Positions 1 through 7,312 of a DNA stretch of 64,000 bases are shown piece after piece (within the stretch, counting starts at the first letter, position 1; every line of letters starts with the position of its first letter). Location of the stretch: NCBI RefSeq assembly GCF_021730305.1, contig NZ_CP032674.1, positions 1,163,001-1,227,000 on the forward strand, read 5' to 3'. The DNA comes from Xanthobacter sp. YC-JY1 (lineage in GTDB: Bacteria > Pseudomonadota > Alphaproteobacteria > Rhizobiales > Xanthobacteraceae). Below the pieces are notes generated by a model. The model ran no database searches. It was not told the DNA's origin and saw nothing but the letters and a program-made list of their open reading frames with translations. The translations under genes and the position numbers were made by a program.

Positions 1-331
1 CCGTCGGTTGGACCGCAGCCTTGCGGCCTTCATGGCGACGAAGCCGGCGGACGGGTCGGACCTGCACCCCGCGGGAAGCGCGGGGCCGGAGCGCAGCGGA
101 GGATGGCGGAGGCCGGCGATTTTGTTTCGCGATGGAAAGGCGGTGGCAGGGGTCCCGCGACGCCTGCGTCGTGGGGAAAACACCGCCGACGGAAAATCGC
201 CGGCCGCAGCCATTGCCGGTCCGGGACGACTGCTGGCCGATCGCCCTCTGGAAGGCCTGGCTGCGGACTCTTTGCCGACGGTGGGTATCAGAGCGTGCCG
301 TTAGCGCATCCCCGCTCCCAGCTCCTTCATG
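1..331 (-). other. Non-coding leader region (mirror of 17806-18143)
   Basis: I see no credible gene in this stretch. It is the counterpart of the 338-base region that separates the Toprim gene from the DUF2493 gene in the right arm. A DUF2493-type gene reading leftward therefore probably starts just outside the window. It includes the GC-rich block also present at 18028-18054 and, in diverged form, upstream of the DUF736 gene at 20638-20664. Confidence 0.6.
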
Positions 332-1369
332 TCACGGGTTCAGCATTGTGAAGCGGCTGGCATCCTCAGGAGCAAGCAGGCATCGCAGTTCAGCCCGCAC
401 CGCATCGACCCCAAAGGCGCGCAGATCCTCGTTGAAGTCGCCGAGCGCTGGCGAGAGCACGATGGCCTCGATCCCGACGGACGCCGCCCGCGAAGCGACA
501 CTGTCCCGCGCCCTATCGCCGGCCGGATCGTTGTCGCGAACGATGTAGAGCCGGTGCAGCCCTGGTGGGAAGGCGATGACTGCAAGGTGTGCGGCCGAGA
601 GCGCCGCTGCCATCGGAAGGTTGGGCAGTAAGGTCCGCACGGAAAGGATGGTCTCGATGCCCTCGCCGACGGCCATAACATCGTCAGCCCCGCCGAAGCG
701 AACGGCATGCTCCAGCAGGTGACCCATGGCGCGCCGGGGCGTGGTGATGGCTGCCTTGTCCGACCCATTCGGAGCGAGCCATGTTCGATGCACGCCCGTG
801 ATCCGTCCGCTGAGATCGGTGACGGCCGCGACCATCGCCGGCAAGGGCTGGATGGGGGTGTGCGCATCGGACCGGTAATAGCAGCGGGGGTGAAAGCGCA
901 GGCTTCCGGTTTCGTGCAAAGCCGTGATGCCGCGGTTCCGCAGATACGTCTCCACGAGTGTGCCCGGAATCGGCTTGGCGGCTGCAAAGAGCCGTTGTGC
1001 CGAGATGACCGGATTGGCGGAGGTGGGCGCTGCCCTCCGGTCCACCCCTTCTGGCTCTCGCCGCGATTGCGGCAGACGGAGGAAGGTCTCAGCCTCGGCG
1101 ACGACATCGGCGAAGATGGACAAGCCCCGGCTCTCGCGGATCACGTCGAGCAGGTCGCCGTGCTCCCCCGTGGCCGCATCGGTCCATTTTCCGGCAGGGC
1201 CATGCGCGCTATCCGACAGCCGCACGAACAGGGAGCGGCCGGGCGTGTTGCGAACATCTCCCACCTGCCAATAATGACCCTGCCGCCGGCCTGCGGAGAG
1301 ATAATGGCGGCAGACCGCCTCTGCCTGCCGCCCCAGCCGCCGGGCGAGGTCATGCGCAGCATCCGCCAT
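332..1369 (-). CDS. Toprim-domain protein, plasmid/ICE primase-like (left copy)
   Basis: This 345-aa protein carries an N-terminal zinc/primase-associated region found in mobile-element replication proteins and a C-terminal Toprim domain. The Toprim signature is visible as the acidic segment VGEGIETILS (about residues 230-240) followed by IVRDNDPAGDRA (about 275-287), supplying the conserved Glu and Asp-x-Asp metal ligands. No helicase domain is present. It is third in the operon DUF932-ParB-Toprim, about 90 bases after the ParB stop, with a hairpin in the gap. The start is an ATG that follows a purine-rich stretch and is shared exactly with the right copy. A role in element DNA metabolism is inferred; no activity can be read from sequence alone. 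Confidence 0.85.
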   Translation of the reverse strand: MADAAHDLARRLGRQAEAVCRHYLSAGRRQGHYWQVGDVRNTPGRSLFVRLSDSAHGPAGKWTDAATGEHGDLLDVIRESRGLSIFADVVAEAETFLRLPQSRREPEGVDRRAAPTSANPVISAQRLFAAAKPIPGTLVETYLRNRGITALHETGSLRFHPRCYYRSDAHTPIQPLPAMVAAVTDLSGRITGVHRTWLAPNGSDKAAITTPRRAMGHLLEHAVRFGGADDVMAVGEGIETILSVRTLLPNLPMAAALSAAHLAVIAFPPGLHRLYIVRDNDPAGDRARDSVASRAASVGIEAIVLSPALGDFNEDLRAFGVDAVRAELRCLLAPEDASRFTMLNP

Positions 1370-1388
1370 GAGGACGCTCCAAGAAAAA

Positions 1389-1443
1389 GGCCCGCCGACC
1401 GGACCTCGCGACAGGGAGATCGCGGAGCCTCGGGCGACGGGCC
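1389..1443 (-). promoter_or_regulatory. Hairpin between parB and Toprim genes (left copy)
   Basis: On the minus strand a 9-bp outer stem (GGCCCGTCG with CGGCGGGCC, one G-T wobble) encloses an inner CGCGA/TCGCG stem and is followed by five T residues at 1388-1384. It looks like an intrinsic terminator or attenuator before the Toprim start at 1369. The same architecture occurs at 16692-16749, with changed inner bases that keep pairing. Confidence 0.6.
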
Positions 1444-1459
1444 AGGTTGCCCAGGAGGA

Positions 1460-3523
1460 CTATTCGGCGGCGATCGGGGGACAGGCCGCCTCGGGCTCCT
1501 CAGTCTCGGCGAGCTCGTCCTCTTCGCCCATGGCCGTTGCGCCGTCCTTCTCCGCCGTCTTCTCGCCGGTGGTGTCGGACGGCTGGGTCCGCAGCGGCTC
1601 CGGGAGCCACCCGCCTTCGGCAAGGAGGGTCTCAGCCTCCCGCGCCATGTCGCCCTTCTTGAGGTGGGCGATCCGCTCCGCCGCACGTTCCCCCTTCGCC
1701 TCGGTCACCGCCTGCAGAATGCGGGCCTTGGTCACCCGGCCGAGGAAGGTGTCGACGGTGGGCTTCCACCCGGCCGCCGCCATGTCGAGTGACACCGCCT
1801 GCGCCAGCCTATCGGCATGGGCGAAGGCGCGTGGACGGCGGTTCCAAGCCTCATGCACAGCATTGACCGAGAGGCTCACCACATGGGCGAACAGGGCGGC
1901 CTGGCTGTCGCGGTCCCATCCACTCAGGGTGTCCCAGAGCGCAACCGGCTCCTTGGGCAGCCCCTTAGCCCAGCTTTCGTGCCGGACACGGATCGCCTCG
2001 GCCGAAACGCTGTCGTTGAGGCCCGGCGCCTGGGCGTTGAAGGACACGCTCTTGAGATCGAGCTCGAGGCAGCTATCCGAGCCATAGGCGTAGAAGGCCT
2101 TCAGCGTGAGGGCGTGGACCGCCGCGAGGAAGGCCACATCGGGCTGTTCGCCCAGCGCATGGCGCAGGCCGAGGGTGCGATGGGTGGTCAGCTCCGTGAG
2201 CAGCCGGTCGGAGATCGGGGCGAGGTCGCCTTCCTCCTCGGGCTCAGCAGGGGCATCGGGTGTGGCCGCCTCCTGGAGAGAAGTCGATGCCACATGGTTT
2301 GCATCATCGGTCTCGGTGGAAGTGGCATGCTCCTCTTCGACCGGCACCTCGTCCTCCGGGCGGACATAGCCCCGCTCCACCCGGAGCTTGCCGTCCTGCG
2401 CGATGCTGACGAAGGCGCCGGCGCGGCCGACCTCCGCCGGATCGAACGCGAGAGGACGCGTATCAAAGGCTTCCAGCACCGCCTCGAGCTCACCGAGCCG
2501 CGCATCGACCTCCTCGGGAAGCTCGTCGGCATCGGCATGTTCTTCGGAGAGGCGATCATATGCGGCCTGGGCCGTCGCCCGAGCTGCCTCCTCTTCCTCG
2601 GTCAGGGGCGTCGGCTCACCCCGCAGCTGGCGCAGGCCGTAGGTGTGGCCATAGGCGAAGTCCGGCGCCACTTCGATCCACTTCCAGCCTTCGCTCCGAA
2701 TCCCGTTGGCCTCGGCGGCGAGCTTCTCCGCCACCATGCGATCGACGAGGGTGACATCCTGCAGCCAGCCGCCGTCGTCCCCCTGGAACAGGTCGCGCAG
2801 CACCGTGCCGCCAGCCGTCTCATAGGCCTCGATGCCGATGAACCGGGCCCGCTTGTCGGATGCCCGCACCGCCCCCTCGGTCAGCATGCGCCGGATGACA
2901 TAGGGCTGCTTGTCGTAAGCCTGGGCGAGACGCTCCAGCACCTGCTCCTGCCGCTCATGGTCGCCGGAGACGGTGAAGGCCATGAGCTGGTCAAGGGTGA
3001 GGCCATCCTCGGCATAGACGTCGAGGAGCTTCGCAGAGAGCGATGCGAGCTTCAGCCGCTGCTTCACCACCATCACCGAGACGAAGAAGGCAGCCGCGAT
3101 CTCCTCCTCGGACTGGCCCTTCTCCCGCAAGGCCAGGAACGCCCTGAACTGGTCGAGCGGGTGCAGCGGTGCGCGCTGGACATTCTCGGCAAGCGAATCC
3201 TCCTCGGCGATGCCGCCCTCGCGCACGATGCAGGGCACCGGCGCGGTCCTGGCGAGGCGCTTGCGCTTCACCAGAAGTTCCAGCGCCCGGTAGCGCCGTC
3301 CGCCGGCCGGGATCTCGTACATGCCGGTCTCGACGCCATCCGCATCGATCACGGCTCGGACATTGAGGCCCTGGAGCAGGCCCCGCCGGGCGATATCCTC
3401 GGCGAGTTCCTCGATGGACACGCCCGCCTTCACCCGGCGGACGTTGGACTGGCTGAGCACCAGCTTGTTGAAGGGAATGTCGCGGGACGACGAAAGGGTG
3501 ATCTTCTGAACGGCCGTGGCCAT
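1460..3523 (-). CDS. ParB/RepB/Spo0J-like DNA-binding protein (left copy)
   Basis: This 687-aa protein is much longer than chromosomal ParB (about 290 aa). Residues ~10-130 form the ParB/sulfiredoxin-like domain, with GGRRYRAL and ENVQRAPLHPLDQ as the nucleotide-binding box motifs. A helix-turn-helix follows (EEEIAAAFFVSVMVVKQRL), and then a long C-terminal extension rich in acidic residues typical of large plasmid and ICE ParB proteins. The start at 3523 (MATAVQKITL) was chosen because the right copy begins identically and the upstream 50 codons fall in the structured leader. It sits between DUF932 and Toprim genes. The function is unproven: these long proteins are often nuclease-like rather than true partition factors, and no parA adjoins it. 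Confidence 0.85.
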   Translation of the reverse strand: MATAVQKITLSSSRDIPFNKLVLSQSNVRRVKAGVSIEELAEDIARRGLLQGLNVRAVIDADGVETGMYEIPAGGRRYRALELLVKRKRLARTAPVPCIVREGGIAEEDSLAENVQRAPLHPLDQFRAFLALREKGQSEEEIAAAFFVSVMVVKQRLKLASLSAKLLDVYAEDGLTLDQLMAFTVSGDHERQEQVLERLAQAYDKQPYVIRRMLTEGAVRASDKRARFIGIEAYETAGGTVLRDLFQGDDGGWLQDVTLVDRMVAEKLAAEANGIRSEGWKWIEVAPDFAYGHTYGLRQLRGEPTPLTEEEEAARATAQAAYDRLSEEHADADELPEEVDARLGELEAVLEAFDTRPLAFDPAEVGRAGAFVSIAQDGKLRVERGYVRPEDEVPVEEEHATSTETDDANHVASTSLQEAATPDAPAEPEEEGDLAPISDRLLTELTTHRTLGLRHALGEQPDVAFLAAVHALTLKAFYAYGSDSCLELDLKSVSFNAQAPGLNDSVSAEAIRVRHESWAKGLPKEPVALWDTLSGWDRDSQAALFAHVVSLSVNAVHEAWNRRPRAFAHADRLAQAVSLDMAAAGWKPTVDTFLGRVTKARILQAVTEAKGERAAERIAHLKKGDMAREAETLLAEGGWLPEPLRTQPSDTTGEKTAEKDGATAMGEEDELAETEEPEAACPPIAAE

Positions 3524-3538
3524 GGGATGCTTCTCCGC

Positions 3539-3580
3539 GACGGGCGGCCGGAGAACCTCTCTCTCAACCTCCAACCCGTC
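3539..3580 (-). promoter_or_regulatory. Repeated leader motif upstream of parB (copy 3 of 4)
   Basis: On the minus strand GACGGG opens and CCCGTC closes a ~42-base element with a central GAGAGAGGTTCTCC block. It lies immediately upstream of the ATG. The same element is found at 4910-4950, 13187-13226 and 14556-14596, always just before DUF932 or ParB genes. The outer hexamers pair with each other, suggesting an RNA hairpin that holds the ribosome-binding purines. Confidence 0.65.
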
Positions 3581-3589
3581 ACGAAGCAC

Positions 3590-3620
3590 GGCGCCGTCCT
3601 CTTCCTCTGAGGACGGCGCC
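3590..3620 (-). promoter_or_regulatory. Perfect 12-bp hairpin between DUF932 and parB (left copy)
   Basis: The stem GGCGCCGTCCTC pairs with GAGGACGGCGCC around loop AGAGGAA (minus strand). The right copy at 14516-14546 has the same loop, but its stem has changed on both sides so that pairing remains perfect. There is no T-run, so this is more likely an RNA processing, stability or translational element than a simple terminator. Confidence 0.75.
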
Positions 3621-3697
3621 GCAGAACCGACGATCCGGAAAGCCGGCACCACATGAAGCCGGAGACACGGCAATCCGCATCTCCGGCTTTGCGGATC

Positions 3698-4909
3698 TCA
3701 GGCAGCGCGATCAAGGAGCTTCTTTGCCCGGGCCTCCAGATCGAGGCGCGCATCCTGGTGCGGCTTGTCCCGCGCCACCGCTGTGATGCCCTGCACGAAG
3801 TCGAAGATGCTCTCGGGCTTGCGGCCTTCCTCGGCGAGCACGGTGTCGATCACCTTCTGCGTCTCGGCCTTGGAGAAGCCCTTGCGGCGCAAAAACTCGG
3901 TGCGGTCTTCGTCGGTGCGCGCCACGATGCGCTCGCGGGCCGCCCTGATTCCGTTGACGAAGGGCATGGGGGAGGAATTGGCGAACCGCTCCAGGGCCGG
4001 CGCGGCCTGATGGGCAAAACGGGAGGCGGCATACTTGGAGTGGCGGATGGTGATCTCCTCAAAATCCTCCACGCCCCATAGGTTGCGGTTCTGGCAGACC
4101 GCCCGCAGATAGAAGCTGGCGATGCCCAGCGTCTTCGCCCCCACCTCCGAGTTCCAGCAATAGAAGCCCCGGAAGAACAAGTCGGGCGAGCCATCCGGCA
4201 GCCGGCCGGCCTCGATGGGGTTGAGGTCGTCCACCAGGAACAGGAAGACGTCCCGGTCCGAGGCATAGAGCGTGGTGGTGTCCTTGGTGATGTCGATGCG
4301 GGGATTGTAGATGCCGGTCGACCAATCGAGCACGCCGGGCACCTTCCAGCGGGTATCGCCCGTGCCGTTGCCGGCAATGCGGCGCACGGCGTCCACCAGC
4401 TCATGGTCATAGATGCGGCCGTAGTCGGGGCCGGTGACGGCCCGGAGCTCGACGCGTCCGTCTTCGATCTCGAGCGTCTTGACCTGCTCGGCACGATGGG
4501 ATGTGAGTCCGTATTGCAGATTGATGCCGGCCAATGGTGCCGGGAGCTGGCGCAGATAGGCGGCAGGCGCGCCGATGAGGCTCGCAAGCTGGCCGAAGCT
4601 CCAATGGGTCGGGACAACTGGAGCATCTGCCCCGGGGAACGCGAGCGTCAGCCGGTCCGGCGCCTCGCGGCTGGCGTCGACGCGGATGGCGGCGCTCTCC
4701 ACGGTGCGCGTCCGGCTCCGGTCGGACCGCCCGCGCACCGCACCGTAGAGCTCCGACAGCGACAAATAGCGCTCGTCCGCCGGCCGGGAGAACCACTCGG
4801 AGGACACACGGCCGATCCGCTCGCCGCGGCTCGCGTCGACCTTGTAACCGCCGGCCGCTTCCCGGCTGGCATCTAGAACCTGAACTCCAGTCATGGGACC
4901 AAACTCCAT
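3698..4909 (-). CDS. DUF932 domain protein (left copy)
   Basis: This 403-aa protein belongs to the DUF932 family, common on plasmids, phages and ICEs (phage/plasmid-like TIGR03299-type proteins). Recognisable stretches include the WSFGQLASLIGAPAAYLRQLP segment near residue 100, GVLDWSTGIYNP near 190, and the C-terminal HSKYAASRFAHQAAP region. The start MEFGPM at 4909 directly follows the leader motif; an internal ATG at 4894 is also possible and both are conserved in the right copy. It heads the operon DUF932-ParB-Toprim. The molecular function of DUF932 is unknown to me. Near-identity with the protein at 13227-14438 (about 95% by eye) makes it the best-conserved gene of the duplicated operon. 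Confidence 0.85.
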   Translation of the reverse strand: MEFGPMTGVQVLDASREAAGGYKVDASRGERIGRVSSEWFSRPADERYLSLSELYGAVRGRSDRSRTRTVESAAIRVDASREAPDRLTLAFPGADAPVVPTHWSFGQLASLIGAPAAYLRQLPAPLAGINLQYGLTSHRAEQVKTLEIEDGRVELRAVTGPDYGRIYDHELVDAVRRIAGNGTGDTRWKVPGVLDWSTGIYNPRIDITKDTTTLYASDRDVFLFLVDDLNPIEAGRLPDGSPDLFFRGFYCWNSEVGAKTLGIASFYLRAVCQNRNLWGVEDFEEITIRHSKYAASRFAHQAAPALERFANSSPMPFVNGIRAARERIVARTDEDRTEFLRRKGFSKAETQKVIDTVLAEEGRKPESIFDFVQGITAVARDKPHQDARLDLEARAKKLLDRAA

Positions 4910-4950
4910 GACGGGGCGCCGGGAGCCTCTCTCCCTGCCCTCAACCCGTC
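4910..4950 (-). promoter_or_regulatory. Repeated leader motif upstream of DUF932 (copy 1 of 4)
   Basis: On the minus strand GACGGG...GGGAGAGAGGCTCCC...CCCGTC ends exactly at the ATG at 4909. An inner GGGAG/CTCCC stem and an outer GACGGG/CCCGTC stem can form. The element is shared with three other leaders in the window. Confidence 0.65.
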
Positions 4951-5160
4951 ACGGGCATCCGGTCCAACCTCTCACTCTCGATGGACGACAGGGTGCGTCC
5001 CGTCAGCAGGATAGGTCACCTGCCGAGCAGCATCACCGCCCGTTCCAGGTTGTCGCTGACCGGTCGGGAAGGGCCGGTCGCCTACTCTGGAGCGCGCCAT
5101 GGCTTTCCCTGCCGCGCTTACCGCCTGCTTACCGATATGACCGAGCCGTCGCCGGTAAGC

Positions 5161-5183
5161 AGAAAACGCCCCAAGGGGCGTTT
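5161..5183 (-). terminator. Rho-independent terminator of the tRNA-Gly locus
   Basis: Read on the minus strand, AAACGCCCC and GGGGCGTTT form a strong stem followed by a TTTT run. It lies about 30 bases past the tRNA 3' end at 5213, the usual place for a tRNA terminator. This suggests that sequence left of 5213 derives from the native flank of the tRNA gene. Confidence 0.75.
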
Positions 5184-5212
5184 GTCAACCATCTGATTTT
5201 CTTGAGAGAAAC

Positions 5213-5257
5213 TGGAGCGGGCGAAGGGATTCGAACCCTCGACCCCAACCTTGGCAA
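5213..5257 (-). other. att site half: 3' part of tRNA-Gly(GCC)
   Basis: The minus strand reads TTGCCAAGGTTGGGGTCGAG, then GGTTCGAATCCCTTCGCCC, then GCTCCA. This is the anticodon loop (GCC), variable loop, T-arm, acceptor 3' strand and encoded CCA of an alphaproteobacterial tRNA-Gly. The D-arm and 5' acceptor strand are missing; sequence to the right (5258 on) does not continue the gene. A tRNA 3' fragment about 180 bases from an integrase start is the classic remnant of site-specific integration. The host-flank side is to the left (lower coordinates), so this is the attR-type end. No second copy of the core is visible in the window. Confidence 0.85.
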
Positions 5258-5376
5258 CTTTGGGCGGAGCCTGCGCCGCCACACGCTGTCGCACTAAAAT
5301 ATACTATTTATCATATGTTTATTGATTGTCACCTTACGACGACGTATCCTTTTTTGGCCCACGAAACTCGCGTTTC

Positions 5377-5423
5377 TGGAGACATTTTGGAGACAAAGCC
5401 TCCTTACCGGAGCTTTGTCTCCA
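5377..5423 (+). promoter_or_regulatory. TGGAGACA repeats and hairpin before the integrase
   Basis: Two direct TGGAGACA copies (5377-5384 and 5388-5395) are spaced 11 bp, one helical turn, and an inverted copy lies at 5416-5423. The second and third form an 11-bp perfect stem TGGAGACAAAG/CTTTGTCTCCA with an inner CTCC/GGAG. They end 16 bases before the integrase ATG. They could be arm-type integrase/excisionase sites or an autoregulatory operator. Confidence 0.5.
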
Positions 5424-5439
5424 GAAGGAGAGCGCCGGC

Positions 5440-6711
5440 ATGCCGACCATCAAGCTGACCAAGAAAGCCGTTGACGCCTTCGCACCACCTGGTGAGGCCC
5501 AGATCATTCACTGGGACAGCGAAATCCGTGGCTTCGGCGTCCGGATCCTCAGGTCAGGCCTCAAGACCTTCGTGCTGCAGTACCGCAATGCAGAGGGGAT
5601 CAAGCGCCGGACCAATCTCGGACGCTACGGCGTCATGACCGTCGAGCAGGCCCGCGAGAAAGCCAAGATCCAGCTCGGCACCGTCGCGGCCGGGGAAGAT
5701 CCCGCCGACGAAGCCCGCCAGGCCCGCAAGGGTATGACGGTTGCGGAAATGTGCGATTGGTATCTCACCGAAGCGCGAGCGGGAAACATCCTTGGCCGCA
5801 AGAACCGGCCCATCAAGGCGTCTTCACTGGACATGGATGAAAGCCGGATCAGGACGCACATCAAGCCGCTGCTTGGCAAGCGTATCGTCCGCCACCTCAT
5901 GATCGCCGACGTCGAGCAGATGCAGACCGATGTCAGGAACGGGAAGACCGCCAAGCCGCGCGCTGGCGGGCCCGGGGGCAAGGCTTCGGGCGGCGCTGGG
6001 GTGGCGGGACGGTGCGTCGGAACGCTTCAGGCGATCATCGGCCATGCCAAGCACAAAGGCCTTCTCGCCGAGCACCCGACGAAGGGCGCGAAAAAGCTCA
6101 CAGGCAACAAGAAGAACCGGCGCCTGAGCGTGGCCGAGATCGAGGCTGTCGGCACTGCCATCGCTTATGCCGAACGCAATGGTGAAAATCAGACGGCTCT
6201 CGGCGTGATGCGCCTGCTCCTGCTGACGGGCTACCGGCGCGAAGAAGCGCAGGCCATGCATCGCGCATGGGTCCATCGAGACGGCGGCTACGTGGCCTTT
6301 CCCGACACCAAGGGTGACGCACAAATCCGTGCGATCGGTCCGGCGGCAATCCGGGTCGTCGAAGCGCAGCCGGTCATCATAGGCAACCCGCATGTGTTTC
6401 CTTCGGACATCACCGACGGGCCGTTCACGGCCGTCAGCTCCTGCCTGGATCGGGTCTGCAAGCTCGCCGGCATCAGCGGAGTAACGCCGCATACCCTTCG
6501 GCACACCTTCGGCAGCGTCGCGGGCGATCTCGGCTTCTCGGAACTGACGATCAAAGCGATGCTCGGGCACGCGTCGCGAAGCGTCACCCAGGACTACGTC
6601 CACATTGACGAAGCGCTGAAGCTCGCGGTGCGCATGACGTCGGACGAGATCGAGAGATTGCTCACCAAGGGCGCCGAAAGGTGCCCCGCAGTTCCTATGG
6701 CGGCAGAATAG
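5440..6711 (+). CDS. int: Tyrosine recombinase, P4-type integrase
   Basis: This 423-aa site-specific integrase has the layout of P4/CP4-57-like integrases of genomic islands and ICEs: an N-terminal DUF4102 arm-binding domain (about residues 1-85; GFGVRILRSGLKTFVLQYRN), a SAM-like core-binding domain, then the catalytic domain. Catalytic residues are visible: the first Arg in LLTGYRREEA (about 265), Lys in DTKGDAQ (about 292), His-x-x-Arg in HTLRHTFG (about 350), His in LGHAS and the nucleophile Tyr in TQDYVHID (about 385). The start was chosen at 5440 because AAGGAG lies 9 bases upstream and the protein then begins MPTIKLTKKAVDAF as in the family. Its closeness to the tRNA-Gly fragment identifies the likely target. 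It could drive the larger ICE or only the island up to the IS3 scar. Confidence 0.93.
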   Translation: MPTIKLTKKAVDAFAPPGEAQIIHWDSEIRGFGVRILRSGLKTFVLQYRNAEGIKRRTNLGRYGVMTVEQAREKAKIQLGTVAAGEDPADEARQARKGMTVAEMCDWYLTEARAGNILGRKNRPIKASSLDMDESRIRTHIKPLLGKRIVRHLMIADVEQMQTDVRNGKTAKPRAGGPGGKASGGAGVAGRCVGTLQAIIGHAKHKGLLAEHPTKGAKKLTGNKKNRRLSVAEIEAVGTAIAYAERNGENQTALGVMRLLLLTGYRREEAQAMHRAWVHRDGGYVAFPDTKGDAQIRAIGPAAIRVVEAQPVIIGNPHVFPSDITDGPFTAVSSCLDRVCKLAGISGVTPHTLRHTFGSVAGDLGFSELTIKAMLGHASRSVTQDYVHIDEALKLAVRMTSDEIERLLTKGAERCPAVPMAAE

Positions 6712-6947
6712 TCGGCATATGGCAATCGTCGGATTTCATGGAGACAGACTCCCGGAAGAGGGCTGCTCGCGAGCAAGGGGAATGCCGGCGTGTTTCTCCT
6801 CGGTTCGACTATCGTGGGCACCGCAAAGCCGCGCTGAGATGCAAACGGGACGGGCGAGACTTGATCCTCGCGCGCCACTTTCAGGCTCTGGCTGGACCCC
6901 TCTGGCAACTCGACAGCCGCTCGTTAAGGACTTATATACACGACCGT

Positions 6948-6965
6948 GAGAGCATTATGGCTCTC
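6948..6965. promoter_or_regulatory. Inverted repeat upstream of hipB-like gene
   Basis: GAGAGC-ATTATG-GCTCTC is a perfect 6-bp inverted repeat 14 bases before the hipB-like ATG, just downstream of an AT-rich TTATATACA segment. HipB-type antitoxins repress their own operon, so this is a reasonable operator candidate. Confidence 0.5.
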
Positions 6966-6979
6966 TTCATGAGACTGTA

Positions 6980-7312
6980 ATGCGATCCACCGTCGTCGAC
7001 ACGCTGCCGCCCAAGGTGAAGCGAGCCCTGGCCAAGCTGGGCGCGGACATCGCGCTCGCCCGCAAGAAGCGCAGCCTGACAACCATCATGATGGCCGAGC
7101 GGGTCGGGACCGCCAAAAGCACGTATCTGAAGATCGAGAAGGGCGACCCGACCGTCGCCATGGGCACCTACGCCATGACCTTCTTCGTCCTCGGCTTCGA
7201 CGGCGCGCTCGGCGAGATCGTCGATCCGCGGCGTGACGACCAGGGGCTGTTGCTCGACGCCGAGCGCCTGCCGAAACGGGTGCGGGCGCGCAAGACGCCG
7301 CGACCGCTATGA
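6980..7312 (+). CDS. hipB: XRE-family HTH protein, HipB-like antitoxin
   Basis: This 110-aa protein has a helix-turn-helix of the Cro/CI type at about residues 18-72 (ADIALARKKRSLT, then AERVGTAKSTYLKIEKGDP). It is encoded directly before a HipA kinase with a 4-base ATGA overlap, the standard antitoxin-toxin order. HipB proteins neutralise HipA and repress the operon by binding palindromes; the inverted repeat at 6948-6965 is well placed for this. The C-terminal tail is long and basic (ERLPKRVRARKTPRPL), unlike the short tail of E. coli HipB. The gene name reflects position and fold and is not a claim of orthology. Confidence 0.75.
   Translation: MRSTVVDTLPPKVKRALAKLGADIALARKKRSLTTIMMAERVGTAKSTYLKIEKGDPTVAMGTYAMTFFVLGFDGALGEIVDPRRDDQGLLLDAERLPKRVRARKTPRPL

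Larger units (their letters stand above)
1..4978. repeat. Left arm of a ~5 kb imperfect inverted repeat
   Basis: This arm carries Toprim, ParB-like and DUF932 genes on the minus strand. It matches the reverse complement of 13160-18137 through genes, intergenic hairpins and leaders. At base 1 the homology is still running: the first 20 bases match the complement of 18117-18136, so the true outer end lies left of the window. The inner end is near 4978, where the shared motif AGTGAGAGGTTGGA stops. By eye the proteins are roughly 85-95% identical with no large indels. This suggests two related elements or an old inverted duplication rather than a very recent copy. Confidence 0.9.

Noticed and set aside
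1817-3610. A 597-codon plus-strand frame opposite the left parB gene
   Set aside because: It is a shadow of the ParB gene; the equivalent frame in the right copy is fragmented, whereas the ParB frame is conserved in both.
5213-5290. A complete tRNA gene
   Set aside because: Only the anticodon-loop-to-CCA half is present. Sequence beyond 5257 cannot form the D-arm or the 5' acceptor strand.
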